From the NCBI GenBank assembly GCA_963711705.1, contig CAVQFM010000020.1, positions 62,001 through 126,000 of the forward strand: a stretch of DNA of 64,000 bases. The letters run 5' to 3'. This document shows, piece by piece, positions 54,106 through 62,739 of this stretch. The notes beneath the pieces are model-generated. The model saw only the letters and a list, made by a program, of their open reading frames with translations, did no database searches and was not told where the DNA came from. Position numbers and translations under genes: made by a program. The DNA is from RYN-230 sp963711705. GTDB lineage: Bacteria; Actinomycetota; Actinomycetes; Streptosporangiales; Streptosporangiaceae. Position 1 is the first letter of the stretch. Each line of letters opens with the position of its first letter.

Positions 54106-55557
54106 CTAAGTGCGGTAGACCGCACTGCCGTCGAGGACATCCTTGGACAGCCGCCGCATCAGGTAGAGCCCTTCCAGGGCGAACTCCAGCGCCGCGGCGG
54201 CCTCGCCGAACGACTCGCCGCCGTCCATGCCGAGCCGGTCCATGATCCGGGCCAGCCCGGGCACCTCGCCGATCCGGTTCAGCAGGGTGGCCGCGGGCAC
54301 CATCTCGCCGGTCTCCACCGAGCCGCCGCCCTCGAACGTGGCCAGCAGGCCGCTCAGGTCGGCGCTGCCCAGCCGGGACCGGAACGTGTCCGCCACCGCC
54401 CGGCGGAGCAGGTGCTCGAGCACCTCGGTCTCCCGGCCTTCCTCGCTGACCTCGAACTCGACCTTGCCGCGCAGGCTGCTCACGATCGGGGGCAGGTCAC
54501 AGATCCGGGCCACCGGCTGGGCTTCCCCGGTGAGCGCGGCCCGGCGCACCGCCGAGGCGGCCACCGACTCGGCGGCCGCGATCGCGAACCGGGCCGACAC
54601 CCCGGACCGGGAGTCCACCGCGGGCGACGCCCGGACCAGCCGGGTGAACCGCGCGATGACCTCGACCAGGTGCCCGGGCAGGTCCGCGCCGGCGTCACCG
54701 CCGTCCCAGAAGATCAGCGCCTCCTGCTGGGTCAGCGCGAGCTCGTCGTCCAGCGTCAGCGGGTAGTGGGTGCGGATTTCCGCGCCGAACCGGTCCTTCA
54801 GCGGCGTGATGATCCGGCCACGGTTGGTGTAGTCCTCCGGGTTGGCGCTGGCCACCAGGACCACATCCAGGGGCAGCCGCAGGGCATACCCCCGAACCCC
54901 GATGTCGCGCTCCTCGAGGACGTTCAGTAGCGCGACCTGAATCCGTTCAGCCAGATCAGGCAGTTCGTTCAGGCAGAAAATGCCTCGGTTAGTCCGGGGT
55001 ACCAGGCCGAAGTGGATCGTTTCCGGGTCACCCAGGGTGCGGCCCTCGGCCACCTTCACCGGGTCGATGTCGCCGATCAGGTCACCCACACTGGTGTCCG
55101 GCGTGGCCAGCTTCTCGCCGTACCGCTCGGTGCGGTGCCGCCAGGTGATGGGCAGCGCGTCGCCCTGCTCGGCGGCGAGCCGCTGGCAGCGGGCGCAGCC
55201 CGGCCGGTACGGGTGGTCGTTGATCTCGCACCCGGTCACCGCCGGGGTCCACTCGTCGAGCAGCACCGACAGCGTGCGGATCAGCCGCGTCTTGCCCTGG
55301 CCCCGCTCGCCGAGCAGGATCGTGTCGTGGCCGGCCAGCAGGGCCCGCTCCACGTGCGGCAGCACGGTCTGGCCGAACCCGACGATGCCGGGGAATCGCT
55401 CGTCACCTGCGCGCATCCGGGTCAGCAGGTTGCGCCGCAGCTCTTCTTTGACGGTCTCGTATTCGTGCCCGCTGGCGCGCAGCTCGCCCAGGGTGGTGGC
55501 GGCCGGCCGGGGAGTGGCGGGTACTGGTCCGGGGTTCTGGTTGTGTAGCTGCACCAT
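54106..55557 (-). CDS. MoxR/Mg-chelatase-type AAA+ ATPase
   Basis: A 483-residue AAA+ ATPase. Walker A is LLGERGQGKTRLIRTLSVLL (near residue 85) and Walker B IFCLNELPDLAERIQVALLN (Asn at the usual Asp position), followed by the sensor-like VVLVASANPEDYTNRGRIIT with R-finger-like KDRFGAEI. Inserted after Walker A is a potential zinc site (CEINDHPYRPGCARCQRLAA), unusual for MoxR proteins. It is upstream of and cotranscribed with the vWA gene. Homologues in actinobacteria are often labelled magnesium-chelatase-like, but no bacteriochlorophyll pathway is present here. Confidence 0.9.
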   Translation of the reverse strand: MVQLHNQNPGPVPATPRPAATTLGELRASGHEYETVKEELRRNLLTRMRAGDERFPGIVGFGQTVLPHVERALLAGHDTILLGERGQGKTRLIRTLSVLLDEWTPAVTGCEINDHPYRPGCARCQRLAAEQGDALPITWRHRTERYGEKLATPDTSVGDLIGDIDPVKVAEGRTLGDPETIHFGLVPRTNRGIFCLNELPDLAERIQVALLNVLEERDIGVRGYALRLPLDVVLVASANPEDYTNRGRIITPLKDRFGAEIRTHYPLTLDDELALTQQEALIFWDGGDAGADLPGHLVEVIARFTRLVRASPAVDSRSGVSARFAIAAAESVAASAVRRAALTGEAQPVARICDLPPIVSSLRGKVEFEVSEEGRETEVLEHLLRRAVADTFRSRLGSADLSGLLATFEGGGSVETGEMVPAATLLNRIGEVPGLARIMDRLGMDGGESFGEAAAALEFALEGLYLMRRLSKDVLDGSAVYRT

Positions 55558-55660
55558 TCGACACTATCCGCTGCGGGCCAGGCCGCTGAACCGCGAGCCG
55601 GGGGCGGCCAGAACCCGGGCGGCCATTGTCACCGCCGCGCACAGCAGGCAGCATGTGCGA

Positions 55661-56719
55661 GTGATCAGCGCACCGGGGGCACGTACCAGGGCTGACGGCG
55701 GCACCGCCTCCTTCTGGGTCCCCGATCCGGAACGCCAGCTGACGGGCGTGCGGCTGCGCCCAGACCGGGGCATTCCCGATGGCATGCTCGATTTCCGCCG
55801 CGGTGGCGACGGCTGGCAGCTGGCCATCAGCCCGCCGCCGGTGAGCCGGATGGAGTACCTGGTCGAGCTCTGCTACGCCGATGGCCGCGCTGTGACCACG
55901 ACCGACCCGGGCAATCCACGGCAGGCCGCGGGTGCGTTCGGGCCCAAGAGCGTCCTGGAGTTTCCCGGCTACACGCCACCCGGCTGGCTCACCGCGCCGT
56001 CTGAGCCGGGCCATGACCGCACCTTTGAGGTGCCTGTTCCCTCGCTGGACGGGGCGGTCCCGGTACGCACCTGGTGCCCGGCCGGGACCGCGGATGACCA
56101 GCCGCTGCCGCTGCTCGTGGCGCACGACGGGCCCGAGTATGACGCGCTGGCCAGCCTCACCCGCTACCTGTCCGCCGGGGTGACCGGGGGATGGCTGCCG
56201 CGGCTGCGGGCCGCGCTGCTCGCTCCTGGCCCGCGCGACCGGTGGTACTCGGCCAGCGCCCGCTATGCTCGCGCGCTGCGCCGGGCCGTGCTGCCCGCCG
56301 TGACCAGCCAGCTGGCCACCAGCGTGCGGATCGGCATGGGGGCCAGCCTCGGCGGGCTGGCCATGCTGCACGCGCACTGCCGTCACCCGGACGCGTTCGA
56401 CGCCCTGTTCCTCCAGTCCGGCAGCTTCTTCAGCCCGCGCCTGGACAGTCACGAGCGCTGGTTTCCCTATTACCGGCGCGTGGTCCGGTTCGTGGCGCAG
56501 GCGCGGGCGGGCGGGCTGCCGGCCCGGCGGATCCCGGTGGCCCTGACCTGCGGGGCGCTTGAGGAGAACGCCGGTAACAACCGGCTGATGACCGGCGCGC
56601 TGCGCGCGGCTGGCTACCCAGCCACCCTGCATGAACTGCCTGACCTGCACAACTACACAGCCTGGCGGGACGCGTTCGATCCGTATCTGACCCGGCTTCT
56701 CCAGGAGGTGGGCGGGTGA
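55661..56719 (+). CDS. Enterochelin-esterase-like alpha/beta hydrolase
   Basis: A 352-residue predicted esterase of the Fes/esterase D family. An N-terminal beta domain (TASFWVPDPERQLTGVRLRP, MEYLVELCYADGRAV) precedes the hydrolase fold. The nucleophile elbow is RIGMGASLGGLAML (Ser in GASLGG). Other active-site parts are LLVAHDGPEYDALASL and the C-terminal His in LPDLHNYTAWRDAF. There is no signal peptide. The GTG start at 55661 gives the family-like beginning; the frame is open further upstream, antisense to the ATPase gene. Its stop overlaps the second esterase (GTGA), and an ATP-grasp gene follows: a three-gene operon. Confidence 0.88.
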   Translation: MISAPGARTRADGGTASFWVPDPERQLTGVRLRPDRGIPDGMLDFRRGGDGWQLAISPPPVSRMEYLVELCYADGRAVTTTDPGNPRQAAGAFGPKSVLEFPGYTPPGWLTAPSEPGHDRTFEVPVPSLDGAVPVRTWCPAGTADDQPLPLLVAHDGPEYDALASLTRYLSAGVTGGWLPRLRAALLAPGPRDRWYSASARYARALRRAVLPAVTSQLATSVRIGMGASLGGLAMLHAHCRHPDAFDALFLQSGSFFSPRLDSHERWFPYYRRVVRFVAQARAGGLPARRIPVALTCGALEENAGNNRLMTGALRAAGYPATLHELPDLHNYTAWRDAFDPYLTRLLQEVGG

Positions 56720-57459
56720 GCCGGGAGGTGGCCGAGCTGTGGTCGGACGCGATCGGCGCTGCGGGCACCGTCATCCGCTACGGGCACTGGGGACGGCCGG
56801 TGCTGGGGTTCCCGTCCGAGCAGGGCCGGGCGTGGGACTTCGAGAACAACGGCATGGTCGGGGCGGTGTCCGGCCTGATCGACGCGGGACGGCTGAAGCT
56901 GTACTGCGTGGACAGCTTCGACGCGGCGTCCTGGTCCAACCAGGAGATCCCCATCGAGGAGCGGGCGCGCCAGCACGGCCGTTACGAGTCGTGGATCCTG
57001 CGTGATGTCCTCCCGTGGATCCACCAGGACTGCGGTGGGCCGGCCGGGGTGGTGACGCTCGGCTGCAGCCTCGGTGCCTACCACGCGGCCAACTTCGCGC
57101 TGAAACGGGCTGACCTGTTCCCGCTGGCCATGTGCTTCTCGGGTAACTACGACCCCGCGGCGTGGCGTGGCTGGGGCGAGCAGGGCACCGAGGCGTACTT
57201 CAACAACCCCCTCGACTACGTCGGGCACCTGCACGGCGAGCATCTCGACTGGCTGCGCGGCCAGGTCAGCCTGCTGCTGGTGTGCGGTCAGGGCCAATGG
57301 GAAGACACCACCGGGTCGCTGGACAGCACCCGGCGGTTCGCCGGCCTGCTGGCCAGCCAGGGCATCAGGCACGAACTCGACCTGTGGGGCCATGACGTAC
57401 CGCACGACTGGCCCTCCTGGCGCGCCCAGCTAGCCCACCACATGCCGCGATTCTGCTGA
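56716..57459 (+). CDS. Second esterase of the operon (esterase D/DUF-type alpha/beta hydrolase)
   Basis: A 247-residue hydrolase. Blocks are GTVIRYGHWGRPVLGFPSEQ, LKLYCVDSFDAASWSNQEIP, the nucleophile elbow VVTLGCSLGAYHAANFALK (Ser in GCSLG), and the C-terminal catalytic region HELDLWGHDVPHDWPSWRAQ with two candidate histidines. The segment SWILRDVLPWIHQD is typical of the mycolyltransferase/esterase D superfamily. No signal peptide, so likely cytosolic. It overlaps the upstream esterase by four bases and precedes the ATP-grasp gene by 15 bases, so the three products probably act on one substrate class. Confidence 0.87.
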   Translation: MSREVAELWSDAIGAAGTVIRYGHWGRPVLGFPSEQGRAWDFENNGMVGAVSGLIDAGRLKLYCVDSFDAASWSNQEIPIEERARQHGRYESWILRDVLPWIHQDCGGPAGVVTLGCSLGAYHAANFALKRADLFPLAMCFSGNYDPAAWRGWGEQGTEAYFNNPLDYVGHLHGEHLDWLRGQVSLLLVCGQGQWEDTTGSLDSTRRFAGLLASQGIRHELDLWGHDVPHDWPSWRAQLAHHMPRFC

Positions 57460-57474
57460 CGACCGGGAGAACCA

Positions 57475-58728
57475 TTGACAGACACCAGGCACCTGATCGG
57501 GCTGCTGCTCGGCACGGAGGAGGACTGGCCGAGGGCGTTCGAGGAGATCCTGCGGCGGCTCGGCCCGGTCAAGGGCCCGGGTGGCACCCGGCATGTCTTC
57601 GACTCCGAGCGGATCACCATCGAGCCGTTCGGGCTGCGTGACCGGCCCCGCCACGACCTGGTCATCGACCGGCTCGCGTACTGGTATTACGTGCCGCGGG
57701 AATGGCTGAAGAAGGTCGCGCTGATGGACGACGTGTACCTGCTGAACAGCCCGTTCACGTTCCAGTCCATGGAGAAGCACGCGGCCTACTGCGCCATGCT
57801 GCGGCTCGGGCTCAAGGTGCCGGAAACCGTGCTCGTCCCGTACAAGAACCCGGTGGACAACGCCCGGTACGCCTATACCGCGGCCCGGTACAACCAGCCC
57901 TTCGACCTGGACGCCATCGCCCAGCGGATCGGCTATCCGCTGTTCATGAAGCCGTTCGACGGGGGTGCCTGGCGCGGCGTCTCCCGGATCAACAACCCGG
58001 CCGAACTGCACGCCGCTTACGACCAGAGCGGCGAGATGCTCATGCACCTGCAGAAGGCCATCGACCACTACGACGTGTTCGCCCGCTCGCTGTCCATCGG
58101 CGCCGAGACGATGGTCATGCGGTTCCAGCCCGACCAGCCCATGCACCAGCGGTACACGGTCGAGCACAGCTTCCTGTCCGCGACCGCCGGGACCGAGGTA
58201 GTCACGATCGGGCGGCTGGTCAACGCGTTCTTCCGGTGGGAGCTCAACTCGTGCGAGACCCTGGTGGCAGGCGGTGAGGTGTACCCGATCGACTACGCCA
58301 ACGCCTGCCCGGACCTGGCCCTGACCAGCCTGCACTACTACTTCCCGTGGGCGATCCGGGCGCTGGTCAAGTGGTGCGTGTTCGTGCTGGTGACCGGCAG
58401 GCGGGGCAAGCTCGACACGGAGACCGGCCGGTTCTTCGAGATCGCCGACGCCCCCGGGGCGTCCTACGCCGAGAAGCTAGGCGCTTACCGGGAACTGGCC
58501 GACGCCTACTTCGAGTCCGGGCGTTACCACGACTTCTGCGCCAGCAGCCTCGCGCACGTCGATGAGATCGTCCTGGACTGGATAGCAGGTCCCGGCTTCG
58601 ACCAGCTTCTGGTGGACACGGTCCGGTCGGTCTACCCGGCTCACGAGCACGATCAGTTCATCGCGCACCTGCGGGGGCTGCTCGGCCGGTGGGTTGACGA
58701 CGAGAGCGCCCGGCTGCGCGGCAGCTGA
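57475..58728 (+). CDS. ATP-grasp-domain ligase-like protein
   Basis: A 417-residue protein with an ATP-grasp core: MEKHAAYCAMLRLGLKVPET, IGYPLFMKPFDGGAWRGVSR (nucleotide lysine and Gly loop), VFARSLSIGAETMVMRFQPD, and metal-binding candidates near EVYPIDYANACPDLALTS. The C-terminal 100 residues are helical. ATP-grasp enzymes form amide or thioester bonds between a carboxylate and an amine or thiol. The TTG start at 57475 follows GGGAG. As third gene after two esterases, it suggests a pathway that both makes and cuts amide or ester links. The substrate is unknown. Confidence 0.85.
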   Translation: MTDTRHLIGLLLGTEEDWPRAFEEILRRLGPVKGPGGTRHVFDSERITIEPFGLRDRPRHDLVIDRLAYWYYVPREWLKKVALMDDVYLLNSPFTFQSMEKHAAYCAMLRLGLKVPETVLVPYKNPVDNARYAYTAARYNQPFDLDAIAQRIGYPLFMKPFDGGAWRGVSRINNPAELHAAYDQSGEMLMHLQKAIDHYDVFARSLSIGAETMVMRFQPDQPMHQRYTVEHSFLSATAGTEVVTIGRLVNAFFRWELNSCETLVAGGEVYPIDYANACPDLALTSLHYYFPWAIRALVKWCVFVLVTGRRGKLDTETGRFFEIADAPGASYAEKLGAYRELADAYFESGRYHDFCASSLAHVDEIVLDWIAGPGFDQLLVDTVRSVYPAHEHDQFIAHLRGLLGRWVDDESARLRGS

Positions 58729-58815
58729 CGTTACTCCCGGCGCCTGGCACCGCTGCCGGGCCGCCGCGCCCGCACCCTGGCCTGCCCACCGCGGGCGGGG
58801 TGGGACACTTCAGGC

Positions 58816-60035
58816 ATGGCCACAACCTCCTCCATGGTGAGTGCGGGCGACGTCGCGGCCGCCCGCGAGGTGCTGCGTGACATCCTGCCGCCGACGCCGC
58901 TGCTGCACTCCCGGGTGCTGTCCGAGCGGCTGGGCGGCCCGGTCTACCTGAAGTGCGAGAACCTGCAGCGCACCGGGTCGTTCAAGGCGCGCGGCGGGTA
59001 CCTGAGAATCTCCCGGCTCAGCGAGGCCGAGCGGGCCCACGGGGTGGTCGCGGCCAGCGCCGGCAACCACGCCCAGGGGGTGGCGTTCGCCGCCCAGATC
59101 CTCGGCGTGAAAGCGACCGTGGTCATGCCGGAGGGCGCGCCGCTGCCCAAGATCGAGGCGACCAGGGGCTACGGCGCGGACATCATCTTCCACGGCCAGA
59201 CCGTGGACGACGCGCTGGACTACGCGCGCGAGTACGTCCAGGAGCACGGCGCGGTGCTCATCCACCCGTTCGACCACCCGGACATCGTGGCCGGCCAGGG
59301 CACGCTCGGCCTGGAGGTCCTGGAGCAGTGCCCGGACATGCGGACGATCGTCATCCCGGTCGGTGGCGGCGGGGTGGCCGCCGGGATCACCGTCGCGGTC
59401 AAGGCCGCGGACCCGGCCATCTCCGTGGTCGGCGTGCAGGCCGAGGCGGTCGCGTCCTACCCGGCCTCGCTGGCGGCGGGGCACCCGGTCCGGGTCGAGG
59501 CCGGGCCGACCATGGCCGACGGCATCGCGGTCTGCCTGCCTGGCGATATCCCGTTCGGCATCCTGTCGAAGGACGCCGACCGGGTGGTGACGGTCAGCGA
59601 GGAGAGCCTGTCCCAGGCCCTGGTGCTCTGCCTGGAGCGGGCCAAGCAGGTGGTCGAGCCGGCCGGCGCGGCCGGGGTGGCCGCCCTGCTGGAGTACCCG
59701 GCATGTTCGAGCCGCCGGTGGTCGTCGTGCTGTCCGGCGGCAACATCGACCCGCTGCTGCTGTCCAAGGTGCTCCGGCACGGGCTGGCCGCGGCCGGCCG
59801 CTACCTGACGTTCCGCTGCCGCATCCCGGACCGGCCCGGCGGCCTGGCCGCGCTGCTGCACGAGGTGGCCAGCCTGGGCGCGAACGTGCTCGACGTGGTG
59901 CACGAGCGGGTCACCCCGCGGCTGCGGGTCGGCGAGGTGGAGGTGCTGCTGCAGGTGGAGACGCGCGGCCCGGACCACTGCGACGAGGTGATCAGCCAGC
60001 TGCGCCAGGCCGGCTACCAGCTGATGTTCCGCTGA
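58816..60035 (+). CDS. ilvA: Threonine ammonia-lyase with C-terminal ACT domain (frameshifted)
   Basis: PLP enzyme converting threonine to 2-oxobutyrate for isoleucine synthesis. The N-terminal catalytic part (CENLQRTGSFKARGGYLRIS with the PLP Lys; SAGNHAQGVAFAAQILGVKA; IPVGGGGVAAGITVAVKAAD) is in one frame to about 59700. The following VVVVLSGGNIDPLLLSKVLR and an ACT domain (RIPDRPGGLAALLHEVASLG, NVLDVVHERVTPRLRVGE) are in another, ending 60035. One missing base in TACCCGGCATG (about 59694-59703) would join them into 406 residues. The ACT domain normally senses isoleucine or valine. The break is most likely a sequence error. Confidence 0.92.
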
Positions 60036-60056
60036 CCGGGGCCAGTCCCGCGATCC

Positions 60057-61157
60057 TCACAGGTTGCCGCGGCGCGCCTGCTCCCGCTCGATCGCCTCGA
60101 ACAGCGCCTTGAAGTTGCCCTTGCCGAACCCTTCCGAGCCGTGCCGCTCGATCAGCTCGAAGAACACGGTCGGCCGGTCCTGCACCGGCTTGGTGAAGAT
60201 CTGCAGCAGGTAGCCGTCCTCGTCCCGGTCGGCCAGGATGCGCAGCTCGCGGAGGGTGTCCACCCCGACCCGGGTCTCGCCGGCCCAGTCGCCCAGCGTG
60301 TCGTAGTAACTGTCCGGGGTGTCCAGGAACTCCACGCCCGCCGCCCGCATGGCCCGCACCGTGGCCACGATGTCCGGGCAGGCCAGCGCGATGTGCTGGA
60401 CCCCGGGGCCGCCGTAGAACTCCAGGTACTCGTCGATCTGGGACTTCTTCTTGCCCACCGCGGGCTCGTTGATCGGGAACTTCACCGACCGCGAGCCGTC
60501 CGCGACGACCTTGCTCATCAGCGCCGAGTACTCGGTCGCGATGTCGTCGCCGACGAACTCCTTCATGTTGGTGAAGCCCATCACCCGGTGGTAGAAGCCG
60601 ACCCACTCGTCCATCCGGCCGAGTTCCACGTTGCCCACGCAGTGATCGATCTCGGTGAAGAACGGCTGTGGCGGCGGGGCCACGATGGGCTGGGCCGCCA
60701 CGTAGCCGGGCAGGTACGGGCCGCTGTAGCCAGCCCGCTCGACCAGCGTGTGCCGGGTATCCCCGTAGGTGGCGATGGCGGCCAGCACCACCTTGCCCTG
60801 GTCATCCTCGTACACCTGCGGCTCGGCCAGCCCGCGGGCGCCGCGGGAGGTGGCGTACTCGTAGGCGGCCTCGGCCGAGTGCACGCCGAGCGCCAGGTCG
60901 GTCACGCCGTCGCCGTGCGCGGCCACGTGCGCGCCCAGCCCGGTGCCCGCGCGCACCGGCCCGCGCAGCACGAACCGGGCCCGGCCCGACTCCAGCACGT
61001 AGGCGGCCTCGTCGCGGCAGCCGGTTTCCGGGCCGCGGTAGGCCACGCAGCGCATGCCGAACGCGGTCGAGTAGTAGTGCGCGGCCTGCCGCGCGTTCCC
61101 CACGGCAAAGACGACGGCGTCCGTGCCGGTGACCGGAAATTCGTCAGTGTGCTCCAT
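60057..61157 (-). CDS. hppD: 4-hydroxyphenylpyruvate dioxygenase
   Basis: Fe(II) enzyme of the tyrosine catabolic pathway forming homogentisate, 366 residues, two vicinal-oxygen-chelate domains. The iron ligands are His in FFTEIDHCVGNVELGRM, His in GPGVQHIALACPDIVATVRA and Glu in TVFFELIERHGSEGFGKGNF. ATG 61157 gives the family N-terminus (EFPVTGTDAVVFAVGNARQA). The next catabolic genes (hmgA and later) are not in the window. It diverges from an Lrp/AsnC regulator across about 130 bases, which probably controls it. Confidence 0.95.
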   Translation of the reverse strand: MEHTDEFPVTGTDAVVFAVGNARQAAHYYSTAFGMRCVAYRGPETGCRDEAAYVLESGRARFVLRGPVRAGTGLGAHVAAHGDGVTDLALGVHSAEAAYEYATSRGARGLAEPQVYEDDQGKVVLAAIATYGDTRHTLVERAGYSGPYLPGYVAAQPIVAPPPQPFFTEIDHCVGNVELGRMDEWVGFYHRVMGFTNMKEFVGDDIATEYSALMSKVVADGSRSVKFPINEPAVGKKKSQIDEYLEFYGGPGVQHIALACPDIVATVRAMRAAGVEFLDTPDSYYDTLGDWAGETRVGVDTLRELRILADRDEDGYLLQIFTKPVQDRPTVFFELIERHGSEGFGKGNFKALFEAIEREQARRGNL

Positions 61158-61284
61158 ACACAGATGCTCCGCTTGGCTCGGCAAGATGCGCAAGACTGAC
61201 TTTATCTACTAGTCAATTTGAACAATACTTAACGGAATACCCCGGGGTAGCTGTACACCCTGCGCTGAGTGTCAGGCGGCCTTG

Positions 61285-61803
61285 ATGATCGATGAACTGG
61301 ACGCGCGGCTGATCGCCCTGCTGGCCACCGAGCCAAGGGTCGGGGTGCTGGAAGCGTCCCGGCGGCTCGGTGTGGCCCGGGGCACGGTGCAGGCCCGGCT
61401 CGACCGCCTGCACCGCACCGGCGTGGTCACCGGGTACGGGCCGGACGTGGACCCGGTCGCCCTGGATCACGGGGTGACCGCGTTCGTCACGCTGGAGATC
61501 CGGCAGGCCGGCGGGCATGACCCGGTGGCCGCCCGGCTGGCCGGGATCCCCGAGGTGCTTGAGGCGCACACGATCACCGGTGCGGGCGACATGCTGTGCC
61601 GGGTGGTCGCCCGGACCAACGCCGACCTGCAGCGGGTGATCGACGCGATCGTCAGCCTGGCCGGCGTGGTGCGCGCCTCCACCGTGATCGCGCTGGCCAC
61701 GCCGCTGCCCTACCGGGTCCTCCCGCTGGTCCGCGCCGCCGCCACACGGCCCAGCGCGGCCACACGGCCCAGCGCGGCCACACGGCCCAGCGCCGGCCCA
61801 TGA
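61285..61803 (+). CDS. Lrp/AsnC-family transcriptional regulator
   Basis: A 172-residue amino-acid-responsive regulator. The helix-turn-helix covers about 4-50 (GVLEASRRLGVARGTVQARL) and the RAM ligand-binding domain about 66-145 (VTAFVTLEIRQAGGHDPVAA, AHTITGAGDMLCRVVARTNA). The tail is a tandem repeat of ATRPSA coded by an 18-base repeat at about 61742-61794. ATG 61285 is used; TTG 61282 is possible. It sits opposite hppD, suggesting control of tyrosine breakdown in response to an aromatic amino acid; that link is inference. Confidence 0.9.
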   Translation: MIDELDARLIALLATEPRVGVLEASRRLGVARGTVQARLDRLHRTGVVTGYGPDVDPVALDHGVTAFVTLEIRQAGGHDPVAARLAGIPEVLEAHTITGAGDMLCRVVARTNADLQRVIDAIVSLAGVVRASTVIALATPLPYRVLPLVRAAATRPSAATRPSAATRPSAGP

Positions 61804-61949
61804 CCGCCGCGGACCGCCCACCCAGCTGACCGGCGCACCACGTCCCGCGCCCGCTTCATCGGAGCCGGCGGCCCACCCACCCCAGCGCGCAGCGGGATTC
61901 AGCCACGCGGCTGGCGGGTTCACGCAGTTCTGACCGCGTGGTTGGCGCG

Positions 61950-62605
61950 TTATGAAGTGGCGATGGGGGTGGGGGCCGCGGCGGCCAGTTCGGTGGCGAT
62001 GCCGAGCACGATCCCGCGCAGCTGCGCGGGGTCGGCCGCCTCCTTCTGGAAGAGCAGGGTGCCCAGGCCCACGGATACCACGGCCACCGAGGCGCGCACC
62101 CGCTCCTCCAGCGGGGCGCCGGGCGGGGCGAGCAGGTCCCGCAGCTTCTCGAACTGCTCGCGGAACATCCGCTTGTTGTCCCGGGCCCCGTTATCCGACA
62201 TCAGGTGATGGACCGCCGCCTGATTCTGCTCCAGGAAGCGGAGCACGCCCAGCCGGCGCTGCACGATGTCGCTGTACCTGGTGAGCAGCGCGGCCCGGGT
62301 GGCCGGCGAGCGGGGCTGGTCAGCGCCCCAGGTCAGCAGCGCGTCCAGTTCGGCCGCGTAGTCCTCGGTGAAGCTGCGGACGATGTCTTCCTTGGACTTG
62401 AAGTGGTAATACAGTGCGGCCTTGGTCACGCCGAGGCGCTCGGCGATCTCCCGCAGCGAGGTCTGCTGGTAACCGTGCTCAGCGAACAGTTCGAGCGCCA
62501 CGGACTGGATGCGCTCCCGGGTGTCGCCCCGCGCCCGGCCACCGCCCGGCGCCCGGGCCGGCTGGCTGGCGCCGGCCGGGAGTTAGCAGCTGCTTCGTGG
62601 TCCAT
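61950..62605 (-). CDS. TetR-family repressor, divergent from MFS efflux gene (5' end probably frameshifted)
   Basis: TetR/AcrR-type repressor. The DNA-binding helix-turn-helix is SLREIAERLGVTKAALYYHF, followed by KSKEDIVRSFTEDYAAELDA and a ligand domain. The GTG at 62501 would cut off the first helix. The frame continues upstream as GGGRARGDTRERIQS, the expected family lead-in, but meets TAA near 62583 with no start codon. An ATG at 62605 opens the neighbouring frame, and one missing base between 62525 and 62590 would join them (about 218 residues). It diverges from the MFS gene at 62740 with large inverted repeats between, the usual layout for a local repressor of an efflux pump. Confidence 0.85.
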
Positions 62606-62642
62606 CGTGGTCGCCGCGTCCTTGCTGTTCGACCGTTTGCTT

Positions 62643-62716
62643 AACTTACTTGACGGCCGGTTAGCTGGCATCTTACCCTAATTTCGCCGCCGTCCTAGCC
62701 GGTCGGCAAGTAAGTT
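62643..62716. promoter_or_regulatory. Long inverted repeat between tetR and the MFS gene (probable TetR operators)
   Basis: AACTTACTTGACGGCCGG (62643-62660) and CCGGTCGGCAAGTAAGTT (62699-62716) are inverted copies matching at 16 of 18 positions, 38 bases apart. Nested GGTTAGC and GCTAGCC-like parts lie inside. Their place between divergent repressor and pump genes argues for two operators controlling both promoters. Confidence 0.75.
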
Positions 62717-62739
62717 GCGACGATTCTCGGAGAGCCTTC

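Noticed and set aside
51997..54930. Open frame of 977 codons on the plus strand across the vWA and ATPase genes
   Set aside because: Antisense shadow spanning two well-supported minus-strand genes. It has no motifs and low-complexity composition.
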